In this document: positions 27,335 to 35,730 of the stretch, piece after piece
Numbering within the stretch: position 1 is the first letter of the stretch
How the letters are laid out: each line of letters begins with the position of its first letter
Source: Limnobacter humi
Lineage (GTDB): Bacteria; Pseudomonadota; Gammaproteobacteria; Burkholderiales; Burkholderiaceae_B
Reading direction: 5' to 3'
Assembly (NCBI RefSeq): GCF_024518835.1
Contig: NZ_JANIGO010000002.1
Location: forward strand, 563,522 to 627,521
DNA length: 64,000 nt
The notes under the pieces: model-generated
What the model was told of the DNA's origin: nothing
Database searches by the model: none
Seen by the model: the letters and a program-made list of their open reading frames with translations, nothing else
Translations under genes and position numbers: made by a program

Positions 27335-27769
27335 CAAGCGGGAGGATTAAGGAACACGTCCAGCACCTACCCATTTCCGGACATACAATGATTGTGACAG
27401 GCTATACGCAAACCAATTTGACAAAATAGACCCCAGCAATGGCATATATCAAGCAATTGAGGTGAAATGCAGATTTAACCGGCAAGGTTAAGAGAGGGCA
27501 AAGAATGCTTCAGATCTGGACCAATCACGTACAACGATGTACCCCGTGCTCCTTTGAATGGTAGAAAGCCCAACATACCTTTAACCGCATGAATCGATGC
27601 ACAATAAAAGCTTATTGCACTCAATCTGAATGGTAAGCAGCCAGGCCACCGTTCACGGCGTTGCTGAGAAATTGCTTCTCGACATCTTTCAATGAATTGC
27701 GTTTCGCCATGGGTACTGCCTTCACAACAAACTGCGTGTGAAGGCATCATAAATCAAGCAAGCATGGGG
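27335..27769. other. Intergenic stretch without a convincing gene
   Basis: About 435 bases between the sensor kinase and the Pro-rich protein, both on the minus strand. It must hold the kinase promoter. An open frame at 27475-27750 (minus) has no ribosome site and an unconvincing composition. A small minus-strand frame at 27621-27710 starts with GAAGG at usable distance and encodes a 29-residue hydrophilic peptide (MAKRNSLKDVEKQFLSNAVN...). It could be a small gene or the remnant of one. I see no strong terminator. Confidence 0.5.
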
Positions 27770-28186
27770 TCAATACGGATAGCGGTGGTGATGGTGGTAA
27801 CCGCCGCCGCCATAAAAGCCGAATGACACCACCGGGGGAGCCCGGTAGTACACGGGTGGCGGGCTGTAGTACACCGGTGCCGGGCTGTACACCACCACGG
27901 GTGCTTGCTGAACCACATAACCCGGGCATGCGCCCACTGCACCGCCGGGGTATACACACTGGGGAACGGGTACGGGCTGTGCCTGAACCACGGCCGGTGC
28001 AGGTTGCACGACAACCGGCGCCGGGGGCGGCACACTGGGGCCCGGTGAGCTGGCGATGGCCGCACCCAGCAAACCGCCGAGCACCAGGCCACCCATGGCC
28101 GCACCGGCCCGGTCTGCATGGCTGGGGGTGGACACCAACAGGGTGGATGCTGCCAGCACTGTGGCAAACAATTTGACTGCCTTCAT
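27770..28186 (-). CDS. Exported Pro/Tyr/Val-rich protein with glycine zipper
   Basis: 138 residues. A signal peptide (LFATVLAASTLLVSTPSHA) is followed by a short Gly-zipper stretch GAAMGGLVLGGLLGAAIASS and then about 85 residues rich in Pro, Val and Tyr, with imperfect repeats of the PAPVVVQ and PPPVYYR kind. It ends in a Gly-Tyr-His tail with four consecutive His. Such low-complexity exported proteins are common in this order and probably sit at the outer membrane. Two Cys may form a disulfide. Function is unknown. Confidence 0.75.
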   Translation of the reverse strand: MKAVKLFATVLAASTLLVSTPSHADRAGAAMGGLVLGGLLGAAIASSPGPSVPPPAPVVVQPAPAVVQAQPVPVPQCVYPGGAVGACPGYVVQQAPVVVYSPAPVYYSPPPVYYRAPPVVSFGFYGGGGYHHHHRYPY

Positions 28187-28356
28187 TGGACGACTCCTGC
28201 TGAAAGGCTGCGCCTTGTGCGTGCCTTATTCACCCAACATAACGCAATCGGCGTCTTCAGGTTATACAGACCGGGACAAGATCCTTGCTGGGTCAGGCGC
28301 CGAACATCCATAACGACTCCAGCCGAGTATCAACAGCAAATACCAGGGACTGTGCC

Positions 28357-29649
28357 ATGCTGACCATCCGAAGATTTGTTGCAATGCCGATCGGCCTAAC
28401 CCTACTCCTGTCGGCCTGCATGGGCAGCGGCGAATCCGGTCCAACCACTGGTCGCATCAACAGCACGCAGGTCAATCAATCGGCGTGCAGTAATGCCGAG
28501 GGCCAGGCCGATGCCCGCTGGGTGTCGGCATGGGGCGTCACGCGGTCCACAGGCACCGCACCCACAGACACCACCGTTCGCAACATTGCCCGGGTAACCA
28601 CACAAGGCAATCACATTCGCATCCGCTTCATCAATTTAAGCGACCAGCCGATTGAAATCGGAGCCGCAACGGTGGGCCTGCGGGATGGTGCTGTCGGCGC
28701 CAATATCAAACCGAACTCCAATCGAGTGCTCAGCTTCAATTGTGGCCAGCCGGGCGTCACCATTCCACCCAACACACCGTCGTTTTACAGCGATGCCATT
28801 GCATTTCCGGTCAACAATCAGGACGACCTGGCCATCAGCCTGTATGTCAAAGGCACCGCCAACCCGGGAGAGTTTGGCGCCACCTGGACTGAATCTTACA
28901 AATTGCCGAATGGCTCTGGTGATCAAACCCGAAGCAACTCTGGCGCGGGATACGGCCTGATTGATGACAGCCGATTTTCATCCGTGCCGGGCACTCCACT
29001 GACCTGCAACGGCTGCCTGGTGTACGCCATTCGCGATGTTGAAGTGCTAAGCAGTGATGCCCAAGGGGCCATGGTGTTTTTGGGCAGCTCCAGCTTTCAC
29101 GGCTACAACACCACGCAAAACGGATACAAACGCATCAGCGACCTGCTATCGGTCAAGATGTTGAGCGAACTGGGCACCGGGCAGCGAATGACTATAGTCA
29201 ACCGGGGCATTGGTGGTGACACACTGGAAAATGCCAGTGCAACGCGACTGGAGCGGGATGTGTTTGACACTGTGGGCGTGCGCGCCGTGGTGGTGTGGGT
29301 CACCAACGACCTGGCTGACCGCACAGCCGATGAAATCATCGACAATTATCGATCGGTGATCGCCAAAGCGCACAGCAAGAATATCCGGGTGTTTTGTCCA
29401 ACCTGGTTACCGGGCGCGCAGTCCATGCAGGCCAACCTCAATGGTGAGCGGAAAAAACTCAATGACTGGATTTTGAACAGCGGCGAATGCGATGGCACCG
29501 CCGACTACAACAAAACGGTGGAGGCCCCCGGCGGGCTGACCTACCTGCCCCAGTACAACAGTGGCGACTTCATCCATTCCAACGATGCAGGCCATGCCTT
29601 GTGGGCGCAAGTCACCCCGTTGAAAACCTGGGTGGAGAAAAGTCGTTAA
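28357..29649 (+). CDS. SGNH/GDSL hydrolase-family lipoprotein
   Basis: 430 residues from the ATG at 28357, with AGGGA upstream. The signal peptide ends in a lipobox LLSAC. An N-terminal beta-rich region (about residues 30-220) precedes the SGNH domain. Block I is FLGSSSFHG (Ser nucleophile), block II is NRGIGGDTLENA (Gly), block III is WVTNDLADR (Asn, with the usual Gly replaced), and block V is DFIHSNDAGH (Asp and His). It is probably a periplasmic or surface esterase acting on a carbohydrate or lipid ester. No partner gene is adjacent. A bidirectional terminator follows. Confidence 0.82.
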   Translation: MLTIRRFVAMPIGLTLLLSACMGSGESGPTTGRINSTQVNQSACSNAEGQADARWVSAWGVTRSTGTAPTDTTVRNIARVTTQGNHIRIRFINLSDQPIEIGAATVGLRDGAVGANIKPNSNRVLSFNCGQPGVTIPPNTPSFYSDAIAFPVNNQDDLAISLYVKGTANPGEFGATWTESYKLPNGSGDQTRSNSGAGYGLIDDSRFSSVPGTPLTCNGCLVYAIRDVEVLSSDAQGAMVFLGSSSFHGYNTTQNGYKRISDLLSVKMLSELGTGQRMTIVNRGIGGDTLENASATRLERDVFDTVGVRAVVVWVTNDLADRTADEIIDNYRSVIAKAHSKNIRVFCPTWLPGAQSMQANLNGERKKLNDWILNSGECDGTADYNKTVEAPGGLTYLPQYNSGDFIHSNDAGHALWAQVTPLKTWVEKSR

Positions 29650-29702
29650 TCGATGCGGAAGGTCGGCCTCTTTTTGAACCCAACACGTACTGACAGGCGA
29701 AA

Positions 29703-29731
29703 AAAAAGCCCACATCACTGTGGGCTTTTTT
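29703..29731. terminator. Bidirectional Rho-independent terminator
   Basis: A 9-base stem (AAGCCCACA / TGTGGGCTT) with a 4-base loop and T-runs on both strands separates the SGNH gene from the oppositely oriented tRNA-Asn gene and ends transcripts of both. Confidence 0.9.
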
Positions 29732-29736
29732 GTATT

Positions 29737-29812
29737 TGGCTCCCCGACCTGGACTCGAACCAGGGACCTGCGGATTAACAGTCCGTCGCTCTACCGACTG
29801 AGCTATCGGGGA
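29737..29812 (-). tRNA. tRNA-Asn (anticodon GTT)
   Basis: 76 bases. On the minus strand the acceptor stem TCCCCGA pairs with TCGGGGA and is followed by an encoded GCCA end. The D-loop has AGCTCAGTCGGTAGAGC, the anticodon loop CTGTTAA gives anticodon GTT, and the T-arm has GGTTCGAGTCC. All stems close. It reads asparagine codons. A near-consensus promoter lies just upstream and a hairpin terminator just downstream, so it is a single-gene unit. Confidence 0.97.
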
Positions 29813-29822
29813 AAGAGCCGAG

Positions 29823-29850
29823 ATTATAGCAGCGAAAATTTTTTGTGCAA
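29823..29850 (-). promoter_or_regulatory. Sigma-70 promoter of tRNA-Asn
   Basis: On the minus strand TTGCAC, a 16-base spacer and a perfect TATAAT lie 11 bases before the tRNA 5' end. A short G/C-rich discriminator (TCGGC) follows the -10 box, as in stringently controlled stable-RNA promoters. Confidence 0.85.
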
Positions 29851-29932
29851 GCGCGAATCGGTGCGATTCACCAATTTGCGCGACTTTTTTCAAAAAACTG
29901 TCGCAAACCTCGAAAACCCTTCACCGAAGCCT

Positions 29933-31120
29933 TTAGGCCAGGGCTGTGGTAATGCGGTCGCAGGCCTTTTTCAGGTTGTCCATGGACGTTGCAAATGAAA
30001 TGCGGAAGTAACCCTCGGCACCAAACGCGGAACCCGGCACCACAGCCACACCCGCTTCCAGCAGGTAGGCGGTCAGTTCCAGGTCGTTGGCAGCCTTGAT
30101 CTTTCCTTCTGCAGCCAGCTTGGTGATGGCCTTGCGGGCATCCACAAATGCATAAAACGCACCTTTGGCCTTCAGCGTGCTGATGTTGGGGCAGGCGTTC
30201 AGTGCGGCGGTCACAAATTCATTGCGCTCACGGAAAGCTTTCACCATGGGCACCAGGCAACCCTGGTCACCATTTAGCGCAGCCTCGGCAGCCACCTGGG
30301 AAATCGATGTGGGGTTGGAGGTAGACTGGCTTTGCAGGTTGGTCATCACGTCGATCAACTTGGCCGGGCCAGCGGCATAACCAATCCGCCAGCCAGTCAT
30401 GCTGTAGGCCTTGGACACACCATTCAACACCACGGCACGGTCTTTCAGGCCGGGGCAGGCGTTCACGATGTTCACGAAGGGCTCACCGGTCAGGTTGATG
30501 TGCTCGTACATGTCGTCCGTCGCCACAATAATGTCGGGGTGCTTCAACAGCACTTCGCCCAGCGCAGCCAGCTCTTCCTTGGTGTACACAGCGCCCGTGG
30601 GGTTGCTGGGGCTGTTGATCATGAACATTTTGGTTTTGGGGGTAATGGCCGCTTCCAGTTGTGCAGGCGTAATCTTGAAGCCCTGCTCAATGCCGGCAAA
30701 CACCAGCTTGGGCACGCCACCGGCAATTTCAACCATGTCGGCATAGCTCACCCAGTACGGGGCGGGAATCACCACCTCATCACCATCATCGATGGTGGCC
30801 AGCACCATGTTGAAAATACACTGCTTGCCACCCACGCCAACCACCACTTCATTGGCTTTGTACTCCAGGTTGTTGTCGCGCTTCAGCTTGGCGATCACGG
30901 CGTTTTTCAGGCCGGGGGTACCGCCCACGTTGGTGTATTTGGTGAAACCGGCATCAATGGCTTTCTTCGCCGCTTCCTTAATGTGATCAGGCGTATCAAA
31001 GTCAGGCTCACCAGCACCCAGGCCGATGATGTCCTTGCCCTCGGCCTTCAGTTGGGCGGCCTTGGCTGTGACAGCCAGTGTTGGAGAGGGTTTGATCGTA
31101 AGTGCGCGTTTTGAAAGCAT
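29933..31120 (-). CDS. Pyridoxal-phosphate aspartate aminotransferase (class I, subgroup Ib)
   Basis: 395 residues. The PLP lysine lies in LNGVSKAYSMTGWRIGYAAG, and the binding block SPSNPTGAVYTKEELAAL is near 170. The early GLGAGEPDFDTPDHIKEAA segment marks the Ib-type aspartate/prephenate aminotransferases common in Burkholderiales and Bacillus. It should interconvert aspartate and glutamate with their keto acids, and may also act on prephenate. It is divergent from uvrB with 276 bases between the genes. Confidence 0.92.
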   Translation of the reverse strand: MLSKRALTIKPSPTLAVTAKAAQLKAEGKDIIGLGAGEPDFDTPDHIKEAAKKAIDAGFTKYTNVGGTPGLKNAVIAKLKRDNNLEYKANEVVVGVGGKQCIFNMVLATIDDGDEVVIPAPYWVSYADMVEIAGGVPKLVFAGIEQGFKITPAQLEAAITPKTKMFMINSPSNPTGAVYTKEELAALGEVLLKHPDIIVATDDMYEHINLTGEPFVNIVNACPGLKDRAVVLNGVSKAYSMTGWRIGYAAGPAKLIDVMTNLQSQSTSNPTSISQVAAEAALNGDQGCLVPMVKAFRERNEFVTAALNACPNISTLKAKGAFYAFVDARKAITKLAAEGKIKAANDLELTAYLLEAGVAVVPGSAFGAEGYFRISFATSMDNLKKACDRITTALA

Positions 31121-31396
31121 GATTTCGGTCTGTGGCTCGTGAAAATTGGAAAAGTCAAGTCTGGAAATAATTTCTATTTCAGACGATAATGCTCGATTGG
31201 CACATCACAAATGGCGCTGTTGAAGTGCAGAGTCGCATTCAATGTGGTGTTCAACTCCGTGTGAAGCTCAGCGGCAACGTGTTCCAAACCTTGCAAACCC
31301 ATGATTCTACGGGAAAGAACACCGCCTTGAAACACCTTTGTTGCAGCACAATAAAAAGCCCAATCAACTGTGGTAGCCCGGCATCACGATTTTAAC

Positions 31397-33457
31397 ATGA
31401 CCCAAGGTTTCGTCTCTTTTCCAGACAGCCCATTCCAGCTGTACCAGCCTTACCCACCGGCCGGCGACCAGCCGACCGCCATCGGCAAGCTGGTGGAAGG
31501 CGTCAACGACGGCGAGTTTTTTCAAACCTTGCTGGGTGTGACGGGCTCGGGCAAAACCTACACCATGGCCAACGTGATTGCCCAAACCGGCCGCCCTGCC
31601 CTGGTGCTGGCACCCAACAAAACACTGGCTGCGCAGTTGTACGCCGAAATGCGGGAATTCTTCCCCAAAAACGCGGTGGAGTACTTCGTCAGCTATTACG
31701 ACTACTACCAACCCGAGGCCTACGTACCCAGCCGGGACCTGTTCATTGAAAAAGACAGTTCCATCAACGAACACATTGAGCAGATGCGCCTGTCCGCCAC
31801 CAAAAGCCTGCTGGAACGGCGCGACACCATCATTGTGGCCACGGTGAGCTGCATCTACGGTATCGGCGATCCCTCTGACTACCACGCCATGATTCTGCAG
31901 TTGCGCCATGGCGACAAATTCAGTCAGCGGGACATCTTGAAGCGCCTCATTGCCATGCAATACAAGCGCAACGACCTGGATTTTTCCCGGGGTACCTTCC
32001 GTGTGCGCGGCGACACCATTGACGTATACCCAGCCGAACATTCCGAACTGGCGGTGCGCATTGACCTGTTTGACGATGAAATCGACGGCATCCAACTGTT
32101 CGACCCGTTAACGGGCAAGATTCGCCAAAAAATTCCGCGCTTCACCATTTACCCGAGCAGCCACTATGTAACGCCTCGGGCCACGGTGTTGAGGGCCATT
32201 GAAACCATCAAGGAAGAGTTGCGCCAGCAATTGGACTTTTTTGTGAAGGATTCCAAGCTGGTGGAAGCCCAGCGGCTTGAACAGCGCACCCGGTTCGACC
32301 TGGAAATGTTGCAGGAATTGGGTTTTTGCAAAGGCATTGAGAATTACAGCCGCCACTTAAGCGGTGCAGCGCCTGGCGAACCGCCCCCCACCTTGATTGA
32401 TTACCTGCCGAAAGACGCATTGTTGATCATTGACGAAAGCCACGTCACCATTGGCCAATTGGGCGGCATGTACCGTGGCGACCGGTCCCGCAAGGAAACA
32501 CTGGTCAACTTCGGCTTTCGTCTGCCATCTGCCCTGGATAATCGCCCCTTGCGTTTCGAGGAATTCGAGTCCAAAATGCGCCAAACTGTGTTCGTTTCAG
32601 CCACGCCCTCGAAATACGAGAAAGAGCATTCTGGCCAGGTGGTTGAACAATTGGTGCGCCCCACCGGGTTGATCGACCCGGTGATTGAAGTGCGCCCAGC
32701 CACCACCCAGGTCGATGACCTGCTCAGCGAGATCCACGAACGGACCCGAGCCGGCGATCGAGTATTGGTAACCACGCTGACCAAGCGCATGGCCGAAGAC
32801 CTCACAGACTACCTCAGCGACAACGGTGTCAAAGTGCGCTATTTGCATTCCGACATCGACACAGTGGAACGGGTGGAAATCATTCGTGACCTGCGTCTGG
32901 GTGAATTTGACGTGCTGGTGGGCATCAACCTGCTTCGGGAAGGACTGGACATCCCCGAGGTGTCGCTGGTGGCTATTCTGGATGCCGACAAAGAAGGGTT
33001 TTTGCGCAGTGAACGCAGTTTGATCCAGACCATTGGCCGGGCCGCCCGCAACTTGAACGGCAAAGCCATTCTGTATGCCGACCGCATCACCGACTCCATG
33101 GCACTGGCCATGTCAGAGACTGCGCGCAGGCGCGAAAAGCAAATTGAGTTCAATACGGCCAACGGGATTGTGCCCAGGGGCGTTAGCAAAGAGATCAAGG
33201 AACTTATCGACGGCGTGTTTGATCCAAACGCTTCCAAGGCGAAAAAAGCCGAGAAAGCGCTGGAATCCGCGCCATTGGGTGAGAAGCAATTGGCGAAGGA
33301 AATCAAGCGCTTGGAGAAGCTGATGCTTGAACATGCCAAAAACCTTGAGTTTGAAAAGGCAGCCCAGGTGAGAGATCAGTTGGGTGTATTGAAAGAGCAA
33401 GTATTTGGCAGCAAGGGTGAAAGCAACATCACCTCCCTTGATGCAAAACGTGCATAG
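31397..33457 (+). CDS. uvrB: UvrABC excinuclease subunit B
   Basis: 686 residues from the ATG at 31397. Walker A is [14 protein letters not shown]. The beta-hairpin that inserts between DNA strands is [17 protein letters not shown]. Helicase motifs continue through [38 protein letters not shown] and QTIGRAARN. The C-terminal UVR domain ([20 protein letters not shown]) contacts UvrC. UvrB verifies damage during nucleotide excision repair. No LexA-type box stood out upstream by eye. An in-frame start 27 bases upstream lacks support. Confidence 0.98.
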   Translation: MTQGFVSFPDSPFQLYQPYPPAGDQPTAIGKLVEGVNDGEFFQTLLGVTGSGKTYTMANVIAQTGRPALVLAPNKTLAAQLYAEMREFFPKNAVEYFVSYYDYYQPEAYVPSRDLFIEKDSSINEHIEQMRLSATKSLLERRDTIIVATVSCIYGIGDPSDYHAMILQLRHGDKFSQRDILKRLIAMQYKRNDLDFSRGTFRVRGDTIDVYPAEHSELAVRIDLFDDEIDGIQLFDPLTGKIRQKIPRFTIYPSSHYVTPRATVLRAIETIKEELRQQLDFFVKDSKLVEAQRLEQRTRFDLEMLQELGFCKGIENYSRHLSGAAPGEPPPTLIDYLPKDALLIIDESHVTIGQLGGMYRGDRSRKETLVNFGFRLPSALDNRPLRFEEFESKMRQTVFVSATPSKYEKEHSGQVVEQLVRPTGLIDPVIEVRPATTQVDDLLSEIHERTRAGDRVLVTTLTKRMAEDLTDYLSDNGVKVRYLHSDIDTVERVEIIRDLRLGEFDVLVGINLLREGLDIPEVSLVAILDADKEGFLRSERSLIQTIGRAARNLNGKAILYADRITDSMALAMSETARRREKQIEFNTANGIVPRGVSKEIKELIDGVFDPNASKAKKAEKALESAPLGEKQLAKEIKRLEKLMLEHAKNLEFEKAAQVRDQLGVLKEQVFGSKGESNITSLDAKRA

Positions 33458-33537
33458 CTTTATTTCATTGAAAAATCTTGAAATAATGGTGCGCGGCCCA
33501 ATTTATGTTTGATGGCTTCAGCGATAGGAAACCAACG

Positions 33538-34029
33538 ATGAAAAGCAAAGTCTTGTTTGTGTGCATGGGAAACATTTGCCGCTCCCCCACAGCGGAAGGC
33601 GTTTTCAGGCACATGGTGACAGAAGCCAAACTGGACCATGAGATCAGCGTGGATTCAGCCGGTACCCATGCCTACCACCTGGGCAATACACCCGACCCCC
33701 GTGCAGTGGCCGCAGCAGCCAAGCGTGGCTACGACATTTCCGGGCTGGTCTCACGCCAGGTCACCGCCGAAGACTTCCGCGACAGCGATGTCATTCTGGC
33801 CATGGACTGGGACAACATGAGCCTGCTGCAACAGCAGTGCCCACGCCAGTACGCACACAAAATTCAACTGATGATGCGTTACGCCACAGAGCACGACGAA
33901 GCAACCGTGCCCGACCCCTATTACGGCGGCCCTGACGGCTTTGACACGGTGCTGAACTACATCGAAGACAGCTGCACAGGGCTGTTGGAGGTGTTGCGCA
34001 AGCGCGTGTTTCAGTTCGCTGCTGCTTAA
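33538..34029 (+). CDS. Low-molecular-weight protein-tyrosine phosphatase
   Basis: 163 residues from the ATG at 33538, with AGGAA upstream. The phosphate loop is VCMGNICRS (C9-x5-R15), and the general acid Asp lies in the DPYYGG motif near 128. It should hydrolyse phosphotyrosine in the cytoplasm. In this order the gene often stands near the iscR cluster, but here it is alone after uvrB (80 bases). A hairpin followed by T residues lies about 40 bases downstream. Confidence 0.93.
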   Translation: MKSKVLFVCMGNICRSPTAEGVFRHMVTEAKLDHEISVDSAGTHAYHLGNTPDPRAVAAAAKRGYDISGLVSRQVTAEDFRDSDVILAMDWDNMSLLQQQCPRQYAHKIQLMMRYATEHDEATVPDPYYGGPDGFDTVLNYIEDSCTGLLEVLRKRVFQFAAA

Positions 34030-34067
34030 ATCGGCAGTTAACGCACTGAACAAGTGGGTTTTTAGAG

Positions 34068-34096
34068 ACCGCTGGCTGAAAGGCTGGCGGTTTTTT
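34068..34096 (+). terminator. Rho-independent terminator after the phosphatase gene
   Basis: An ACCGC/GCGGT stem with a partly paired inner GC/GC segment is followed by six T residues, 39 bases after the phosphatase stop. Confidence 0.65.
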
Positions 34097-34482
34097 ATTG
34101 CCCCGCGCAAAACGGTAGCCCGTGCTTTTTTAGCCCCCGGCAACGCCGGTAGCCCGGTCCGAACGCCCCCCGAATGTAAAGGTTGCCCCGCGCCTTCAAA
34201 CCGGACCGATAACTCGCCACTGCGTGGCTCAAACATCTCGGTCCGTGTGTTCGAATGCTGTGCGGGTCAAGCCGATCCGGGGGCTGACTGTTCGGCGCCG
34301 GGCATACCGGCATTGCTGGGCGCGCGGCCTGCGCGGTTCCCGACCGTCTTTTTTGGAGGGTCGACCTCAGCAATCGCGAGGCTCAGTTTTTGAACAACAG
34401 ATTGGCCGTCGCAAAGGGGTGTGAATGCGCGGGCGGCTCACCAAGCGCTGGTAAGCGCCACATGGGTATGCAGCGCCATCGC
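34097..34482. other. GC-rich intergenic region without a convincing gene
   Basis: About 385 bases between the phosphatase terminator and the dnaJ stop. The region is richer in G and C than its surroundings. It contains two GGTAGCCCG copies (about 34121 and 34152) and several hairpin-prone blocks, and the 34306-34346 segment resembles one after metZ. A minus-strand open frame (34095-34373) gives a Cys/Arg/Gly-rich product with HAVASYR and GLKKHGLPFC segments. I recall such products as spurious annotations over repeated non-coding DNA. No ribosome site supports it. No clear dnaJ terminator is seen. Confidence 0.5.
34306..34346. repeat. GC-rich imperfect repeat related to 5812-5866
   Basis: ACCGGCATTGCTGGG and CGGCCTGCGCGGTT recur here in the same order as after metZ, with a shorter insert between them. 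The block can form a GCGCGGCC-type hairpin. It lies in the intergenic region before dnaJ. Confidence 0.45.
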
Positions 34483-35607
34483 TCAACCAAAAAAGTCTTT
34501 GACCTTGTCCATCCAGCTCTTGGCACGGGGTGAGTGCTTGTCACCATCGGCCTCACAGCTTTTCTCGAACTCGCGCAACAGTTCCTTCTGTCGGTCCGAC
34601 AATCGCACCGGCGTTTCCACCACAATGTGGCAGAACAGGTCACCCTGAATGGACGACCGAACGCCCTTGATGCCCTTGCCGCGCAGGCGGAATGTCTTGC
34701 CGGTTTGAGTACCCTCTGGAATGTCAAAAGAGGCCTTGCCACCCAGCGTGGGTACTTCAATGGTTCCGCCCAAGGCAGCGGCTGCAAACGACACAGGCAT
34801 TTCACAATGCAGGTCATCGCCATCCCGCTGGAAGACTGCATGCTCCTTCAAGTGCACTTCGACATACAAGTCGCCCGGTGGGCCACCATTGACACCCGGT
34901 TCACCTTTGCCGCTCAAGCGTACGCGCATGCCGTCATCAATACCGGCAGGGATTTTGACTTCCAAGGTTTTGGTGGTTTTTTTGCGGCCAACACCGTCGC
35001 AGTCTGGGCAGGGAGAAGGAATCACTTTTCCGGTTCCGTGACACTTCGGACAGGTTTGCTGCACACTGAAAAAGCCTTGGGTCATGCGCACAGCACCGGC
35101 TCCACCACAGGTGGAGCAGGTTTCAGGCTTGGTGCCCGGTTTGGCGCCCGAGCCATGGCATGTACCGCAATTGTCCCAGGTGGGCACGCGGATCTGAGTG
35201 TCAAACCCTTTGGCGGCCTGCTCCAGGGTAATTTCCATGTTGTACTTCAGGTCAGAACCCCGGTACACATTGGACTGGCGACTGCGTCCACCGCCACCAA
35301 AAATATCGCCAAAAATATCGCCAAAGGCTTCCGAGAAGTCCGAGAATCCAGCACCACCGCCACCGGCTGCGCCCATGTTCGGGTCAACACCAGCATGTCC
35401 GTAACGGTCATAGGCTGCGCGCTTCTGCGGATCTGTCAGCATCTCGTAGGCTTCTTTGGCCTCTTTGAACTTGGCTTCTGCGTCGGCATTGCCTGGGTTG
35501 CGGTCCGGGTGGTACTTCATGGCCATTTTTCGATAAGCCTTTTTCAGCTCATCGTCAGTGGCGTTTTTCTGAACACCCAGAATGTCGTAAAAATCCCGTT
35601 TTGCCAT
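34483..35607 (-). CDS. dnaJ: Chaperone DnaJ (Hsp40)
   Basis: 374 residues from the ATG at 35607. The J domain holds YHPDRN (HPD motif). A Gly/Phe region follows, including a doubled FGDI unit. Four zinc-binding repeats ([32 protein letters not shown]) and the C-terminal substrate domain complete it. DnaJ delivers unfolded proteins to DnaK and stimulates its ATPase. It lies 123 bases after dnaK, with three hairpins in between, so part of its expression may be attenuated or come from a separate start. Confidence 0.98.
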   Translation of the reverse strand: MAKRDFYDILGVQKNATDDELKKAYRKMAMKYHPDRNPGNADAEAKFKEAKEAYEMLTDPQKRAAYDRYGHAGVDPNMGAAGGGGAGFSDFSEAFGDIFGDIFGGGGRSRQSNVYRGSDLKYNMEITLEQAAKGFDTQIRVPTWDNCGTCHGSGAKPGTKPETCSTCGGAGAVRMTQGFFSVQQTCPKCHGTGKVIPSPCPDCDGVGRKKTTKTLEVKIPAGIDDGMRVRLSGKGEPGVNGGPPGDLYVEVHLKEHAVFQRDGDDLHCEMPVSFAAAALGGTIEVPTLGGKASFDIPEGTQTGKTFRLRGKGIKGVRSSIQGDLFCHIVVETPVRLSDRQKELLREFEKSCEADGDKHSPRAKSWMDKVKDFFG

Positions 35608-35625
35608 GTCTGTCTCGTTGGGTGG

Positions 35626-35647
35626 AAGGCTCACACCATGAGCCTCC
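35626..35647 (-). promoter_or_regulatory. Hairpin in the dnaJ 5' leader
   Basis: AGGCTCA and TGAGCCT form a stem with a short loop about 20 bases before the dnaJ start. It could mask or space the ribosome site, for example as a temperature-sensitive element, but no anti-Shine-Dalgarno pairing is clear. Confidence 0.35.
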
Positions 35648-35655
35648 AATTACAC

Positions 35656-35690
35656 AAAAAGGGCGGAACCGAAAACGGTGGTCGCCCTTT
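35656..35690 (-). terminator. Rho-independent terminator or attenuator between dnaK and dnaJ
   Basis: On the minus strand AAAGGGCG pairs with CGCCCTTT, with an inner ACCG/CGGT stem around a TTTT loop. Five T residues follow. It lies about 40 bases after the dnaK stop and about 50 bases before dnaJ, where it would lower DnaJ relative to DnaK. Confidence 0.7.
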
Positions 35691-35697
35691 GAACAAG

Positions 35698-35721
35698 GCG
35701 GGCTTTCCGAAGAAAACCCGC
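35698..35721 (-). promoter_or_regulatory. Stable TTCG-tetraloop hairpin just after dnaK
   Basis: A 10-base stem with one G-T pair and a TTCG loop lies 9 bases after the dnaK stop codon. There is no T-run directly after it. Such stems often protect mRNA 3' ends from exonucleases, so it may stabilise the grpE-dnaK part of the message. Confidence 0.55.
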
Positions 35722-35730
35722 AGTGCTGCA

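Noticed and set aside
27475-27750. Minus-strand frame of 91 codons in the kinase/Pro-rich gap
   Set aside because: No ribosome site, no signal or domain, and many Cys/Arg/Ser residues as in non-coding translation.
29874-29907. Imperfect hairpin between tRNA-Asn and the aminotransferase
   Set aside because: The TTTGCG-GAC stem has a bulge and encloses A and T runs in its loop instead of a trailing T-run, so I do not call it a terminator.
31189-31395. Plus-strand frame of 68 codons before uvrB
   Set aside because: No ribosome site or domain. It lies in the expected promoter region of uvrB and the aminotransferase gene and runs up to the uvrB start.
34095-34373. Minus-strand frame of 92 codons with HAVASYR and GLKKHGLPFC segments
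   Set aside because: No ribosome site and Cys/Arg/Gly-rich. It looks like the spurious product of a repeated non-coding element, so it is described as a region and not as a gene.
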